Shown: in pieces, positions 35,084 through 47,646 of the stretch
Position numbering within the stretch: the first letter of the stretch is position 1
Layout: each line of letters begins with the position of its first letter
Source: Schoenoplectus triqueter
Taxonomy: Eukaryota; Streptophyta; Magnoliopsida; Poales; Cyperaceae
Assembly: GCA_964058805.1 (NCBI GenBank)
Contig: CAXKVV010000081.1
Coordinates: 434,001-498,000, forward strand
Reading direction: 5' to 3'
DNA length: 64,000 nucleotides
The notes under the pieces: model-generated
Seen by the model: only the letters and a program-made list of their open reading frames with translations
The model's database searches: none
Told to the model about the DNA's origin: nothing
Program-made: the position numbers and the translations under genes

Positions 35084-35977
35084 GAATGATTATTGAAGCC
35101 AGTGATCATCGTGTTTGTGTGAATACTTTGATTTGACAGGTGCTGCTGCACCTGTATTGCCCATTTCACATGGCTCAGACGTGACATGGTACAACTGGTG
35201 GATATAAATGTACTGGCATGTATATAAATGAAAAATAAATTTTGAATTTCCTACAGAATTTGTTCTATTTATCATTGGACCTCGAGTACAGTGTTGCTAA
35301 TAAGAGGATGTGATAGATGCCATAGGATCTTATATTCATTATAGAACTATCATCCCATTTGTAAACTATCAATGTTAAGAAACTGGTTAACGAGAATCAA
35401 TTTAACCTTATAGCCATAAAATGTAAACAAATAGAAAGAAACCAAAAACATTTTTTTTAGAAATAAAACAAAATCACTTTTCGAACAATATTTTTATATT
35501 GAAAAGAAAGCAAAAAAGGAAGCACGTCACTAATAAAATATTTCAGATAAAAAGAAGAGGGGGTTGAAACAAAATGAAAATAGTAACAAAATATAATTTT
35601 ATTGAATGATAAACATGGACAACAGAGCAACATGATATATACAACCTCACATGAATCCCTCGCTCATCTAAAAGGGAGGTAACACTAGTACCATCGGCTG
35701 ACATCTTTAACCACTTTTGGAAGGGACTCGGTAGTAGAATCAAGAGCTGATCTGATATTGAACAATTCAGGTTGAATCAGAATGGACAGCTCGGATAAAA
35801 GATCACTCTAATATTATCTAAAGAGTGTCTATCGACAACATCCAGGTTTGATTGAATAGCTCTGATCGCAATAACTGCCACCATGCCAAGTAATTTAATG
35901 GATAGCAGCATACACTCCCTTTAAGATTAAGAAAATAAAATATATAAATTCAGCACCAAAAAAAGTATGACAAAAAA
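35084..35977. other. Intergenic stretch and 3' flank of HAD-like gene
   Basis: Frames at 35090-35275 and 35543-35743 (minus) are short and unrecognised. The last 150-250 bp is probably the 3' UTR of the gene on the minus strand. Confidence 0.4.
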
Positions 35978-38239
35978 TCAGCCCTCAGAGATGACCAAAG
36001 AAGTAAGCTTTTGCTGTACTTCTTGCCAATTATGAACCTTAGTCACCAAGGGGTGCGATTCTTCTACACCAGTTTTGCACCATGGGTACGAGTTGTGGTA
36101 ATCAAATAGCAAAACTTTTATGCCAACCTCAGCACATTCCAGTGCATATCTCGGGTTATCATCTATGAGATATTGTGCACCCAGAGACCTAAAAGTAAAA
36201 AAACAATGACATTAAATTAACATTTATTGCACTTCAATATGCAGCAAATATGAGGTAAAAGAATCAACAAAGGTTCTTGCTAGTGGATACAACTATTTTA
36301 CTTGTCTACAAATAAGATCCAACGTTCCTCATGTATGTAATTTCTGCTTAACCCAATTATTAACTCTCAAGGATTAGCCATGCCAAATCTCATTTTGTTG
36401 GTCACTTTGTGTGCTCCCAAACTTCTTGATTTGTAGTTTTGAGTCTAATCAGCTTGGTTTGATTTCAATGGTCTTCTGGGATTGACACAGATGTGAATTA
36501 AGAATAGGATATAGTCACTAGTACCATAACATATCCTTCTGTTATAAAATGCTATAGTTGCACATATTAGAAAATTAACATACAAAATTGGAAGTATGTT
36601 AAATAATAAATGCAATTTAAAACAAAAGAAAAGACAAAGCCACAACATCAACCATCAAAGGCTCAAAGCACAAGCAAATTTGTTACAGGATAGCCAGTAA
36701 ATACCAGTACTAATTGAAGTGTACCGGTACCTCAAATCAAATTCCTTGAGAAAGAGCAATTACCTGCAAATCTCAGATTTAGGCTTGGATTGACCATCAA
36801 GCGCAAAATGATTCCCAAAGTGAATCTCCTCAAACAAACCAGGATAATACTTCTCTAACCACTCTAATGTATGATCTCTTATAGCATTCTGCCTAGACCT
36901 TTTTTGAAATAAAAAAATAGTTAAGAATTACGGGAAAGCAATAAAAAAAAACAAATTTAGAAACGGAGGGACCAAGAACCTACGTCACAACAGATAAGCT
37001 ACAAAAGGAAGAGAGGTGCTGGAGTGCACTGAATGCACCAGGTATGGGATGAATACCATCTTGAAAATAGTGAGTTTTGAAGAACTCATGTACTAAAATA
37101 TCAGCTGTAATGTTTAATAAAACAAAAGCATATTAGAATTTTAATGCAGAAAAATGGAACTTTCTGAGCATTCAACTTCACATGTTTCCAGAAAGTCCTT
37201 CATGGTTCTGGTCAAGAAATCTTAAATTTGGGTTAAATGGGCCTGGTTATCAGCTTTCCAATCCTAATACACAGAAGAGGATAATAATTAAGGTCGGCAT
37301 TGGAGATACCAAATAGGACATGGGTCTTGAAATGAACCTAGAAAATAAATTAGAGACAAAACTATATCCTTCCTTCCATGAAGGGCTCAGTACCTTCTTG
37401 TCTTGAACATTTCCATATCTGCATCAATTTCAAGTAAACAACATAAGTGATCGATCATCAATTGCAAGTAAACATAAGTGATCAAAACCAGAAGCATATA
37501 AGTCAAAGCACACATTGTAGCAATACATACCTTAAAGAATTCATAGACGTGATATTCTGATACGGAGTGATTCCAGGAGCGCCGATCAGCTATGAACTTA
37601 TTTAGAGCTGAAAGAAAACTCCCCAGAACTGTTCAATGACGAAAGATAACAACAATCAGTCAGATTACAGCTGTTGATTAAACAAGTAAGAAAAATCAAT
37701 AAAAAAAATATGCATCAATGATTCGAAATGAAATCATCAGAATTAAGCAAAAAAAACCACAAACATAAAACTAATATTTAGATAAGAAACGAACCTTCAT
37801 CCACGTCAACAGCAACAACCATTTTTTCTTGACTGGGTTTACCAGGAAAACCCAAAGGCTTCCCATTCCCGCATTCACCACTCCCATTCACTAAACTTTT
37901 TGCATCAGAATTCTTCACGAGAAACAGTTCAGACCCGTTAATCGATTGCTTGTACCGGGCAATGGCGCAACTCGTTTGAATTTGATCCCTCCCGATGCTC
38001 ATCCAGTTTTTCATGCTCAACCCGTTTTTCATATTAAAACCCGAAGCCAAACCCATGTCAAAAGAAACCCTATTTTGGATCAAGCACCTCTCGTTCGCCT
38101 CACTCAGATGAGAAAATCCAGAAAAGATCGCGGGAGCAAGAGTACTGCTGACAGCCATTGATGGAGAAGAGCCACGGTTTCTCAGAAAGGACCGCGATCT
38201 TGAGATAAACAATGGAACAAGCCTCCTTCTATTTAACAT
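35978..38239 (-). CDS. HAD-superfamily phosphatase/nucleotidase-like protein, putative organelle targeting
   Basis: Six exons on the minus strand: 37795-38239, 37531-37628, 37394-37418, 36984-37104, 36764-36898, 35978-36188. They have GT-AG borders and join in frame to 344 residues. Residues 1 to about 40 (MLNRRRLVPLFISRSRSFLR) are basic and Ser-rich, like a transit peptide. HAD motifs follow: VVAVDVDEVLGSF (Asp145/Asp147, nucleophile pair), VVTSRQ (motif II), KPKSEICRSLGA (motif III Lys region) and YLIDDNPRYALECA (acidic motif). The context HSVSEYHVYEFFKIWKCSRQ and FGNHFAL resembles a plant family related to 5'(3')-deoxyribonucleotidase-like HAD proteins; substrate unknown. The first ATG in frame was taken because no ATG lies further upstream. 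Exon 3 is only 25 bp. The gene looks intact. Confidence 0.9.
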
Positions 38240-38800
38240 AATAGCAACAACTCGGTGCCCGCATTCCAAGAAAAATAAAAAAAGAACACCTAGGTGTTAA
38301 AAATAGTTATATAAAATGGTTTAATCAGGTAAATATTAAAGAGATGGGATTCAATTACTGGCTGTAATAACTCAAATAAAAAAATATTTTCGAGCTAGAT
38401 CATCAACGAACAAAAAGGTAAAAAGGTAGGGTAGTACTTTCTATCAGGAAAGCAGAAAAAACGAAATGATCAACTGAGGATGAGGAGGGGAGAACAGAGA
38501 GATCAGAATCGGATCTCAAATTTACGAAACAATTGCTGATAATATATTGACATATTTAGAGCTCTTAGAACAAGATAGCCGGAAAAGTTCTCCGGCGAGA
38601 CCCAACGTCTCGTCTCGAGGCGATTAGGCTCGAAAGTTTTTTTTGTGAGAAAGCGAAAGTTTCGGGGGCCTTTCCGGAAAAGATTTTGTCAAGCTGTACA
38701 CTACAGCGCTCAGAACTCTTGCGCCGTCCAATAGTAGCGGACCTATAATCCTATATCATTTAAGAACTTTATTTTATTTTTTCTGGACATGGTAAAGCTG
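38240..38800 (-). promoter_or_regulatory. Upstream region of the HAD-like gene
   Basis: A purine- and GC-richer block near 38570-38720 precedes the gene on the minus strand and probably includes promoter and leader. No specific motif is claimed. Confidence 0.3.
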
Positions 38801-39202
38801 TCATTTATACTATTATATAAAGCATCTAGAATTGGAGGGTTCATTTTTTATCATGATATTTTTTTTGTTATATCAATTTTATCCTTCAATTAGACGGATA
38901 ATATTTATTTTTAGTTAATCGAACGTATGTAATCGCGTCCATTGATCATTTTTTCTCTCTATTTCTTTCTCATCTATATTGTTATTTCTATAATATAGTT
39001 TTTTTTATTTAGCAACCTTGTGCATGTTTGGTAAGAAATTAATGGTGATAATATATATTGGAATAATTCACTTTTGTTACCATAAATTCATGAATCATTA
39101 ACACATACTGCGTAGAAAATCACATCAATGTGAATTTTTTATCTTATAATGTTTTAATGTTTAAATAAAAAAGTCTGCTGCAACGCGCGGGTATATAGCT
39201 AG
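38801..39202 (+). mobile_element. Short non-autonomous Helitron
   Basis: Starts TCATTTATACTATTATATAA, similar to the TCTATACTATTA starts of plant Helitrons. Ends gcaacgcgcgggtatatag then CTAG followed by T, the typical 3' end: a GC-rich hairpin remnant about 10 bp before CTRR and insertion before T. No inverted repeats or target duplication, as expected. The base before the 5' TC is G rather than the usual A, so the left border may be off. About 402 bp, no coding. Confidence 0.65.
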
Positions 39203-40814
39203 TATAAGTAAAACAATAAGGACAGAAAGTGTCGAAAGTTTAAGAATTTGATATTTGATTCTTTATTTGAAGGTTTTCCTACATCTTATTCACTTAATTT
39301 TTGTTGTTAAGTTCACATTTAGAAAAAAATATTTAAATTGTCATTATTTCCATTGTCAAATACACATTGAAAAATGATTGCATTAACTCGAATAATGACA
39401 AAGTAAGAATATACGATAAGTGGAATTAGTTGTTGTCAGTTTTAAGTTTCAAACTTCAAGATTAAAATTGTTAATTCAAATCGCTCGGTGTGATCTCCAT
39501 ATTCAACTTTAATAATGCAAATTTCGCATTTTCTAAATATTTTATCATTTATTTGTACTCGAGGAAAATGCTATCATCGGACGGTCTATAATTTTCATAA
39601 CCGGGTAATCAACATTTTTTCTCTTATTCAAATATAATTTTTTTTTTATCAAATCTTATTAGGAGATTATATTGAGAACACACACCGACTGAGCAATTTT
39701 GTTAGATCACATTGAGTTACACAGACGAGCCAATCAATTTTGTTATGGAGTTCATATTGAGTTATACACAAGCGAAATCAAGATTTCAACTTGAGGTGCC
39801 GAGTGTTATATTAGACACTAAATATAAATATTAAAAATATCAAGTGAATAAAATTTCTCAAAATATACTATGATTTTTAATTTTTTGTACAAATTTTAAT
39901 TTCATTGGGGAGGCTCTTGCTAGTCTATCCTTAGTTCCATCCCCGGTTACACGTAACTGATGAAAACTCTAATTCAAGATTTGAACATGTCTATGTATTA
40001 TATCTTATCTTTGCTCCAATATAAATACTTTCTGAAGACTTCCATAAAAATATCACTCGAATATGTATATTTGTAGAGTTGCTTTGTAAAACGAATTAAA
40101 TAATTTTATTCATGATGTATGATTTGGACTGGAATAAAATGAGCGATAATATAATGATTTTTTTTTTGTAGAAAATAAAGTAGAGGACAAGAACATAAGT
40201 TTTATTAAAATAAATGGTATCGCCCCAACCTTCATGGAGTCATGTGGAGCAAGAGGTACACTTTGTCCTCTAATTTATTCATGTTTCAAACATGGCCTAT
40301 AACGACAAAACGCTATCTTTTTTTTCCCCACTAATTTCCCTTCTATTAAACATAATAATGGTTTGAAAATATATTTAAAGATAAACCATAAGTTATGATG
40401 AGTTCTAACTTTTAAGAAATGTAAGAACATTAATTTGAGTTTCTAGCTTCCATCCAAAATTAAATACAGAAAATCAGGAATTGATTTCTCTTTAAAGGGA
40501 GGCCTGGCAATGGTGCTTCCTTTTCGTTTTCTTCGCCAATTATATCATGAATAAAATTCAAAAAAATGTCCTTCATTCAAAAAAAAAATAGAAATCCCTT
40601 CTAATACGTCGGATCATGAAAATTGGAGAGCACAATCACAAATGCACTGCTGGTGGGCCATCGATTATTTTTATTTTTATTTAAGTCTTGAATAAATAGA
40701 TCTTTTAATACTAAGGTCTTATATATAGATTTCAAAAAATAGAACAGATGTGAGCTTTTTCAGAAAAAAAAAAAAGGATACTCTCAATTGGATTGCTCTA
40801 AACAGGAGAAGAAG
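39203..40814. other. Intergenic AT-rich stretch
   Basis: No gene recognised. Three imperfect units of about 43 bp (gagattatattgagaacaca, gatcacattgagttacacag, gagttcatattgagttatac) lie at 39660-39790. The last few hundred bases lead into the ATL relic. Confidence 0.45.
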
Positions 40815-41459
40815 CTACCTCAGAGCTGACAAGTGTACCAGGACCTTCTCATTTCTTTGAGCCAGCACTGTTGGAACTAGATGCGGCATCTCGTACCGCA
40901 CCGTTAGTGACATCCAAGGCTCCTCAAAGCAAAACATTGGTCGGCAGGACTGGTGGTTCAGTCACATAACCTTCCCGTGAAACAGCATTCAGTGATTGAA
41001 TTGGTTCTTGGGTCTGTTCCAGGTCGGTACCAACTGGGCTACGACACAGGGGACAAGTGGAGTGAGAGTGAAACCACGTGTCTATGCACTTCACATGAAA
41101 TCTGTGATTGCATTTTTGGGAGCATTCTCACCTCCTCTCCTCCAATTATATCAGACAAACAAACGGCGCACTCCAACCGGTCTTTGAACTCCTTCGACTG
41201 GCAAGGATTGAAGCACCACTGAGTCAAGGCCTTGGCCTATCACCCGTAGATTCTCGGTTCCATTGGCTATGCAGGGTTGAGTGTAGTTCAGTAAGCGGCC
41301 AATACTCATGGCCTTTTATGCATAAAGATAGAAAAGATACATCAAGACTACCACGAAGAATAGAAACCAAGCCGTAGCTAACAATACACCATTGCTAAAC
41401 CCAGATGCTGAAGTGGAATTACTGAAATCTGGAGATGATATCTGGTTATCTGACATCAT
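40815..41459 (-). pseudogene. Decayed tandem copy of ATL RING-H2 gene
   Basis: Read on the minus strand it parallels the intact gene at 48244-49131 from start to past the RING. It has MMSDNQISSPDF, SNGVLLAT and a membrane segment ending LYLFYLYA-like FYLYA, then an in-frame TAA where the active copy has Arg. Next comes GLDSVVLQSLPV (GLD motif), and a frame change before EFKDRLECAVCLSDI. One inserted A in the ccaaaaatgc stretch shifts LPKCNH out of frame, after which [20 protein letters not shown] is readable in another frame. The C-terminal [10 protein letters not shown] and LPTNVL also persist. It cannot give a working E3 ligase. Confidence 0.9.
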
Positions 41460-43127
41460 TAGATGTCAGAGGGTTCCAGATTATCTTCGATTACAGTTTT
41501 GTTAATTAAAGAAAGGTTTATTGTATTTATGATTTAGAGGGAGACATGGCAATTTGTGATTTCGGGAGAGAATTTTATAGGAGAGACTAAGACCCATGCT
41601 TAATTATATTGGCGCCTATGGCGTTGAACATTCGATATGTTAAAAGAGGAGATAAAAGTTGGTCCAAAGACAGGAGGAGGTGTGAGCAGTGAGCTTACTA
41701 GAGATCGGAGAAAAGGACATCTCTCTCTATATGTACAACCAATATTCATCTTTCATTCTCCGAGGCTTGTTTGAGAGGGCGGATGCGAATAATGGTCTAC
41801 AGTGCATGCGTGGTCTTTGTTAATTTCCTATCCCTTTTTTTTGAAACCTCATTTAATTTCTTATCCAGCCTCCAAAAATGACCACGGGGAAGAAAAGGAC
41901 ATCATGCGAAAAAAGAATATCAAAAGAACAAGCAGTACCAGGACCAACGACTAACAACTATGTATCATATTCAAGGGTCAGGTTGGATTTTTGAAGGCCG
42001 GATCTAATGGGTTCACGGAAGCGTCGGATAAGAGTCGAATTTGATAAAAAAATTTAAAAGACTGAGTTCAAATGATTTGATTTTTAAGAAATAATTTTGA
42101 CCCTTAAAAACCCGATCCTTATTAAGTCTTCTGAGCTTTGAGGACTGGGTAAGAGTCGGATAAGGGATGACGGATAACGGCTTATATATTTTTTGTTTGT
42201 TGATTAAGTATTTTTTAATATTAATTTATATTTATATAAAAATGTTAAATTTTTTTTCTGTTTTGATATTTTATTTTAATTTTTTCAGATTTTTTAAGTA
42301 TAATTAATTAATATATAATACAAAATATTAAAAAAAAGACTTGAGAAAGATCGGATAAGAGCCGGAAAAAAGCCGGATCAGAAGGGTTTATTTTTTAAAG
42401 ATGGAGCTCGGTTTTTACTATTAAAAAAATCAGACTGAACTTATGAGAGTCAGATAAAACTGATTTTTTTAAAAAACCGACCGGATCAAATTCAAAAACC
42501 AAGTCTTTATGATTACTAACGAATAACCAACGACTGAATTCACGTGGTGCCGGTCCTTTAGCTAGGCCTGATAATTTAATTTGCGGTCCTACTTCGAAGA
42601 TTATTATTTCATACAACTAGAAGTTTCAACGCCGCTCGTCCCTTCTAATATTTTAAATCTTTTTAACGTGCGTAACAGACATAAAAGATGAAAATATAAA
42701 TCTAACGTGTAATAAATCAAAAGATATAATAATACTCTTATTGTATTTCCATTTTTAAGTCTCTAAATAATTTTATTACTTTAAAATTAAGTTTTTTTTC
42801 CGGAGTATCACAATCACATCCATGATTATAGTTGGCAATGACGATTGGTCGATGCCATACTGCCATTGTCTCTTTATGTAGTACTAGTGAGACCTAACAA
42901 TATGAAAATAAAAAAACATGTTTAAATTACATCGGGCCGTTTAGATTTAATAACAGTAAGCTGTCATAGAAAAATTATGCCGGGAGATGCATATCCAACA
43001 TACCGTATATAGGTGGTGGCTAATTGAATCATGTGTCTACATCGTTGATTACTAGCAATGTACCTGCTCTTATGTGCAAGGAAGAGAGGTTTTGGTATTT
43101 CCAACTTTGTGCGTTTTCTGTTACAAA
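41460..43127. other. Intergenic stretch with transposon relic
   Basis: The first part keeps similarity to the upstream flank of the intact ATL gene. Around 41970-42520, repeated ggatcggataagagccgga and inverse units suggest a degraded hAT-like element. No gene was recognised; the minus-strand frame at 42395-42616 falls within these repeats. Confidence 0.4.
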
Positions 43128-43188
43128 ATTGTTGGCCTATCAATGGGTGTGTTGCTTATCAATGCCTATGATATCTTACACACCCCCC

Positions 43189-44892
43189 TCAAGCCGATGT
43201 GATGGAAATCACAGTGAGGTTGTCTCGCAACGTGTTGAAACGAGGTAGAGGTAATGGTTTGGTCATGCAATCTGCCACTTGATCAGCGGAGCACAGAAAT
43301 CGAACTTTGAGCTTCTGAGCCTGTACTTCTTCTCGCACTAGATGATAATCGATCTCGATATGCTTAGTGTGAGCATGGAATTGAGGGTTTGAAGCTAAGA
43401 AGGTAGTATCAATATTGTCGCACCAAAGAATTGGTGTCGGAAGATTAGAGACTGTTAGTTCTTGAAGAAGATTGCGAAGCCACATCAGCTCAGTACAAGC
43501 AAGTGCCAGACAGCGATATTCTGCTTCAGTGCTTGATCGAGCAACGGTAGGTTGTTTTTTTGCACACCATGAAATCAGATTATTGCCAAGATAGACACAG
43601 AAGCCAGACGTTGACCTTCTGTCATCAAAATCACCTGCCCAATCAGAATCACTAAAGGCATTAATCTGATGAGTGGAATTTCTGGTAACGTGGAGACCAT
43701 GATGAAGAGTTCCACATAAATATCTCAACACTTTTTTGGCTGCATTCCACTGTGGTATAGTTGGGTGATGCATGAACTGAGAGAGTTTATTGACTGAAAA
43801 GCTGATGTCTGGTCGCGTTAAGGTTGCATATTGCAATGCACCTATGACACTTCTATATAGTTGAGGATTTTCAAAAGGAGGACCATCTTCTCTGGACAGG
43901 GTGGTACCAACTGCCATCGGTGTAAGGCAAGGTTTAGCCTCAAGCATGTTGACTCTCTTAAGGAGATCCAGGACATATTTTATTTGAGTCAGAGTGAGAC
44001 CTTGACTAGTAAAATTTGCCTCAATACCCAGAAAGAAATTAAGGGTGCCTAAATCTTTGAGTGCAAACTGAGAACTCAACAGATTGATGCAGGTCTGGAT
44101 AGTTTGTGGATCACTTCCAGTAATGATGATATAATCCACATAGACCAATATGAGAATGATATGTGTTTCAGTTTTAAGGACAAAAAGAGAAGGATCATAT
44201 ATGGAAGCTTTGAAACCAAGGTGCAAAAGAGCTATGTTGAGTTTGTGAAACCATGCCCGAGGGGCCTGTTTGAGACCATAGAGAGATTTGTTAAGAAGAC
44301 AAACATGATTAGGGAAGGATTGATCAGTGAACCCTGGAGGTTGACACATGTAAACTTTTTCATGTAAATCACCATGTAGGAAGGCATTTTGAACATCAAG
44401 TTGGCGTAAGTGCCAATTGGAAGACAGTGCAAGTGACAGTATAACCCTAATGGTGGTTAGCCTTACCACAGGGCTATAAGTGTCAAAATGATCAACTCCC
44501 TCAATTTGGTTGAAACCTTTGGCTACCAAACGTGCCTTGTACCTGTCAATTGTACCATCTGCCTTTCTCTTCAATTTATAGACCCATTTACAACCAATTG
44601 CTGTTTGACCTACAGGAAGTGATATAAGAGACCAAGTGTTGTTAATGGCTAAGGCATCAATTTCAGTGGCCATAGCAGTGCGCCACTGGGGAGATAGCTT
44701 GGCCTGAGAAAAACATGTTGGTTCAGAGTCCAGAGAAGCCAAGTGTGCCACATAATCATTGAAAACTTTTGGTTTTCTGGAATTGTCTTTGGTTCTAGTC
44801 ACCATTGGATGAGTAGGTACTGAAGTCAAGATAGGTTGTGGTGGTGAGAGAGATGGAGCAAGTGTGGCAGTTGATGTAGCAGGAAGAGGCAA
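43189..44892 (-). pseudogene. Copia reverse transcriptase and RNase H
   Basis: 567 residues. The RT domain opens with QWRTAMATEIDALAINNTW and KWVYKLKRKADGTIDRYKAR, then LDVQNAFLHGDL (Asp166). The catalytic box reads YVDY at 251-254 instead of YVDD, so one metal-binding Asp is Tyr. RNase H keeps SDSDWAGDFDDRRSTSG and SSTEAEYRCLA. The tail KHIEIDYHLVREEV is typical. RT activity is not expected. Confidence 0.92.
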
Positions 44893-44982
44893 GAGAGAGT
44901 TTGAATGATGAGCATGAAGTGGAAATTGTTTAAGAGGAGGAGAAGATATGAGGAGAGGCAGTGGAATAGTAGAAGAGGTTAC

Positions 44983-45693
44983 TTATGAATGAGAAATCAT
45001 AGGGGATGATGGAAGTGTTTTAAATGGAAAGATAGTCTCCTCAAATTGCACATGTCTAGAAACATACACCCTGTTGGATGGTACATGCAAGCATTTGTAG
45101 CCTTTTTGAGACACATCATAGCCCATGAATACACAAGGCACAGATCTGAGCTCCGACTTGGTTGAATTGTATGGTTTTGTCAGTGGAAAGCAAAGACAGC
45201 CTAGCACCTTGAGAGTAGTGAAGTCTGGATCTTTGTGAAAGAGTGTCTTATAAGGTATTTTGTGATTAGAGGGCAATCTATTGATAAGATAAACAACACT
45301 AGCAAACACTTCATCCCAGTACTGATGAGGAATGGAGGCATGTGCCATGGTAGCTAAAGTCAGCTCAATGATGTGTCGATACTTCCTTTCAGCAGTGTCA
45401 TTCTGCTGAGGAGTATAAGGACAGCTTGTCTGATATACAAGTTGTGGAAAAAGATTGGAAATCTGCTTGTACTCAGTGTCATTATCAGTTCTTAGTATTT
45501 TAATGTTTGTACCTAGAATGTTCTCAACTTGTTGTTTAAATTTAGAAAAGATTTGGATGACTTCACTCTTTTGCTTCATGAAATATATCCAAATGAAACG
45601 AGAGAAATCATCTATGAAAACAACATAATACTTGAAGTCATTATTTGATACAATTGAACATGATCCCCACACATCAGAATGGACCAGTTGCAA
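44983..45693 (-). pseudogene. Copia integrase
   Basis: 236 residues with the rve core: MQLVHSDVWG (Asp7), YYVVFIDDFSRFIWIYF, ILRTDNDTEY (Asp70, with the usual Gly after Asn changed to Asp) and QQNDTAERKYRHIIE (Glu102, the third acidic residue). The C-terminal LFHKDPDFTTLKVLGCLCFP is the normal tail. The zinc-binding HHCC part lies upstream in a broken frame (about 45700-45850). Confidence 0.88.
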
Positions 45694-45855
45694 AGGAAAT
45701 TCAAAAGAAGTAGTAGAAGGGTAAATTGATAATCTATGAGACTTTGCTTGTATGCAGTCAAGACAGGTGACTGATTTTTCTTTATTACAAGGTAAGTGAA
45801 AGGAGGTAACTAATTCATTTGTAACAGCTGGAGATGGATGGCAGAATCTAGCATG

Positions 45856-47028
45856 TCAGATGCTTGATGAAGCCTTGATGCCATAAAAGGCTTGTGGTGT
45901 TGACTTGAGATGAAGCATGAACATGCCATTGGAGTTGGTTATTTGTAGTGGAGGACTCTGAAGAAGCTGGTCCTTGATGAAACATGAAGAATAAGAGAAA
46001 TTAATAGAGATGTTTGGATTATCATGAATTAACTTTGAGATACTGATGAGGTTGGTTGAGAATTTAGGCACATATAACACATTAGTTAGTTTAACTGAGA
46101 GATCTGACACAGTAAGCACACATGAGCCAATATGAGTTATGGTTAGACCTTTACCATTTCCAATGAGAAGCTTGTCAGGTCCAGTGTACTCAAAGAAGCT
46201 GGAGAGATTGTTCAAATCAGTGGTTACATGGTTATTAGCCCCAAAATCAAGCAACCAGGACGAATTTGGCATATCAGTGGTAGATGGAGTGGAGACTGGA
46301 GCTTGAGGATTTGATTGAGCATGAGAGATGATCTGAGCATTGTAAGCTTGAAACCTGGGATTAGGTTGCCACTCTGGGTCTGTATTATATCTTCTGTAGT
46401 ATAATTTTCCAGTATGACCAGGTTTGAAGTAGATTTGACAAGAGATACAAGATGCATGTGTTGAATTGCTAAGCTGAGGATTTGTGCTGGTATTAGGCCT
46501 GAGAAATGACCTATTTGTGGTAGAGACAGGGTTTGGAAGTAAAGGAGAAGAGTTGTTGTTGTAGTAAGATCCATGAGGTCTTGGTTTGTAACTGTTTTTT
46601 GATATATTGTTTGTGTAGAAAGCATTGGGAGGATTGCCATTTGATGTGTAGAATGCTGATGGCACTATTGTGGATAGCTGACTGACAAGAAGTCCATGAA
46701 GATCAGAAAATGAGAAGGGATTATGATGTGTTGCAGCATTAATAGCCACCACTACCGGGTTGTAATCAGTACCTAGGCCTTGGATTGCTTGTAGCACCAA
46801 TTCTTCATGAGAGATTGGAGCTCCTACAAATGCTAACTCATCAGCAATTCGTCGAAGACTGTTGAGATACTCAGTACAGGATGAGTTGCCCTTCTGACAT
46901 GCCTGAATCTGACGCCTGAGTTCAAGCCTTCTGGAGCTGGAGGTAGATGCACATTGTTTTTGAAGCGTTATCCAGAGTTCTAAGGTTGTTGAGGCGAAGA
47001 CAACTTGAGCTTGCACTGAATCAGTCAA
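45856..47028 (-). pseudogene. Copia gag (C-terminal) and protease
   Basis: 390 residues. The gag UBN2-like part (LRRQIQACQKGNSSCTEYLN, ADELAFVGAPISHEELV) leads to a broken zinc knuckle: CISCQIYFKPGHTGKLYYRR keeps two Cys and the His but the last Cys is lost. The protease active site reads WLLDFGANNHVT where Copia normally has WLLDSGAS-HVT, so the Ser after the catalytic Asp is Phe. Both changes argue against function. Confidence 0.88.
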
Positions 47029-47045
47029 AGATGATCTGAGCCAGC

Positions 47046-47312
47046 CTAGGAGCGCCAGTGGAGATACTCTGGATTAACTTCTAATTGACCTGTGGTGGAG
47101 GTTGTTGAGGAAGGAGAAGGAGATTCGATAAATTTGGAGAGATTATAGCCATGGATGATCGAAAGCACCTGAGCTTGCCATGCGAGGTAGTTGGAAGTTG
47201 TGAGTTTCATTGCGATCGGTATTGAGATGATCACAACTGGATCTGGAGTAATGGTGGAGATAGAAGAGGAATTGGAGTTTGGAGAGGTAGTAATTGGAAT
47301 CGACATTGTCAA
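47046..47312 (-). pseudogene. Copia gag, N-terminal part
   Basis: 88 residues with a Ser/Thr-rich start and MKLTTSNYLAWQAQVLSIIH, the conserved gag segment that precedes UBN2-type domains. The frame stops just before the next gag segment at 47028, so gag is split by a stop or frameshift. Confidence 0.85.
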
Positions 47313-47318
47313 CCTAGT

Positions 47319-47330
47319 GCTTTGATACCA
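47319..47330 (-). other. Copia primer-binding site
   Basis: TGGTATCAAAGC directly after the 5' LTR, one change from the standard initiator-Met site TGGTATCAGAGC. Confidence 0.75.
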
Positions 47331-47646
47331 TGTAAATTTGTGAACAGAAATAGTAAAGTAGAAAAGAGAAGAGATGATAATCTTAAGAAAAATGAATTGT
47401 ATTTTTCCTTCTTCTCTATTACAATTACATCTTATGTATTTATAGAGTTTAATTGGAACTAATTACAGCTGTACAAATCTTTCTAAAACAACCAAAATAA
47501 TCTGAGCGCTTCGATTGTAACCGTCTGATAATCTGAGCCCTTGAGGCACAACGGCTCAACAGAAAATTGTTTCAATACAGGGGATTGTTTGTGGCGGAAT
47601 TCAAACGTTCAATTGTGTTGCTTATCAATGCCTATCATCTCTTACA
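47331..47646 (-). repeat. 5' LTR of the Copia element
   Basis: Starts TGTAAGAGATGATAGG and ends CAAATTTACA on the minus strand, 316 bp. It contains a TATAAATA promoter motif (CTCTATAAATACATAAG, near 47434-47451). Confidence 0.85.

Larger units (their letters stand above)
43133..47646 (-). mobile_element. Copia retrotransposon, inactive, with shortened 3' LTR
   Basis: Order on the minus strand: 5' LTR (47331-47646), Met-tRNA-like PBS, gag, protease, integrase, reverse transcriptase, RNase H, a G-rich polypurine tract (TTGAGGGGGGTG, about 43181-43192), then a 3' LTR start at 43180. gag-PR-IN-RT-RH is the Copia order. Only about 33 bp of the 3' LTR match the 5' LTR (TGTAAGATATCATAGG..., ending ..AAGCAACACA); a short unrelated piece follows to 43133. 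ATTGT flanks both outer borders (43128-43132, 47647-47651), suggesting an original 5-bp duplication and an internal deletion in the 3' LTR. Several stops and key-residue changes show the polyprotein is dead. Confidence 0.9.

Noticed and set aside
37946..38161. Plus-strand frame opposite the HAD-like gene
   Set aside because: Shadow of exon 1 of the intact minus-strand gene.
38240..38269. Extending the HAD-like gene start upstream to 38269
   Set aside because: The codon there is TTG, and no in-frame ATG exists upstream of 38239.
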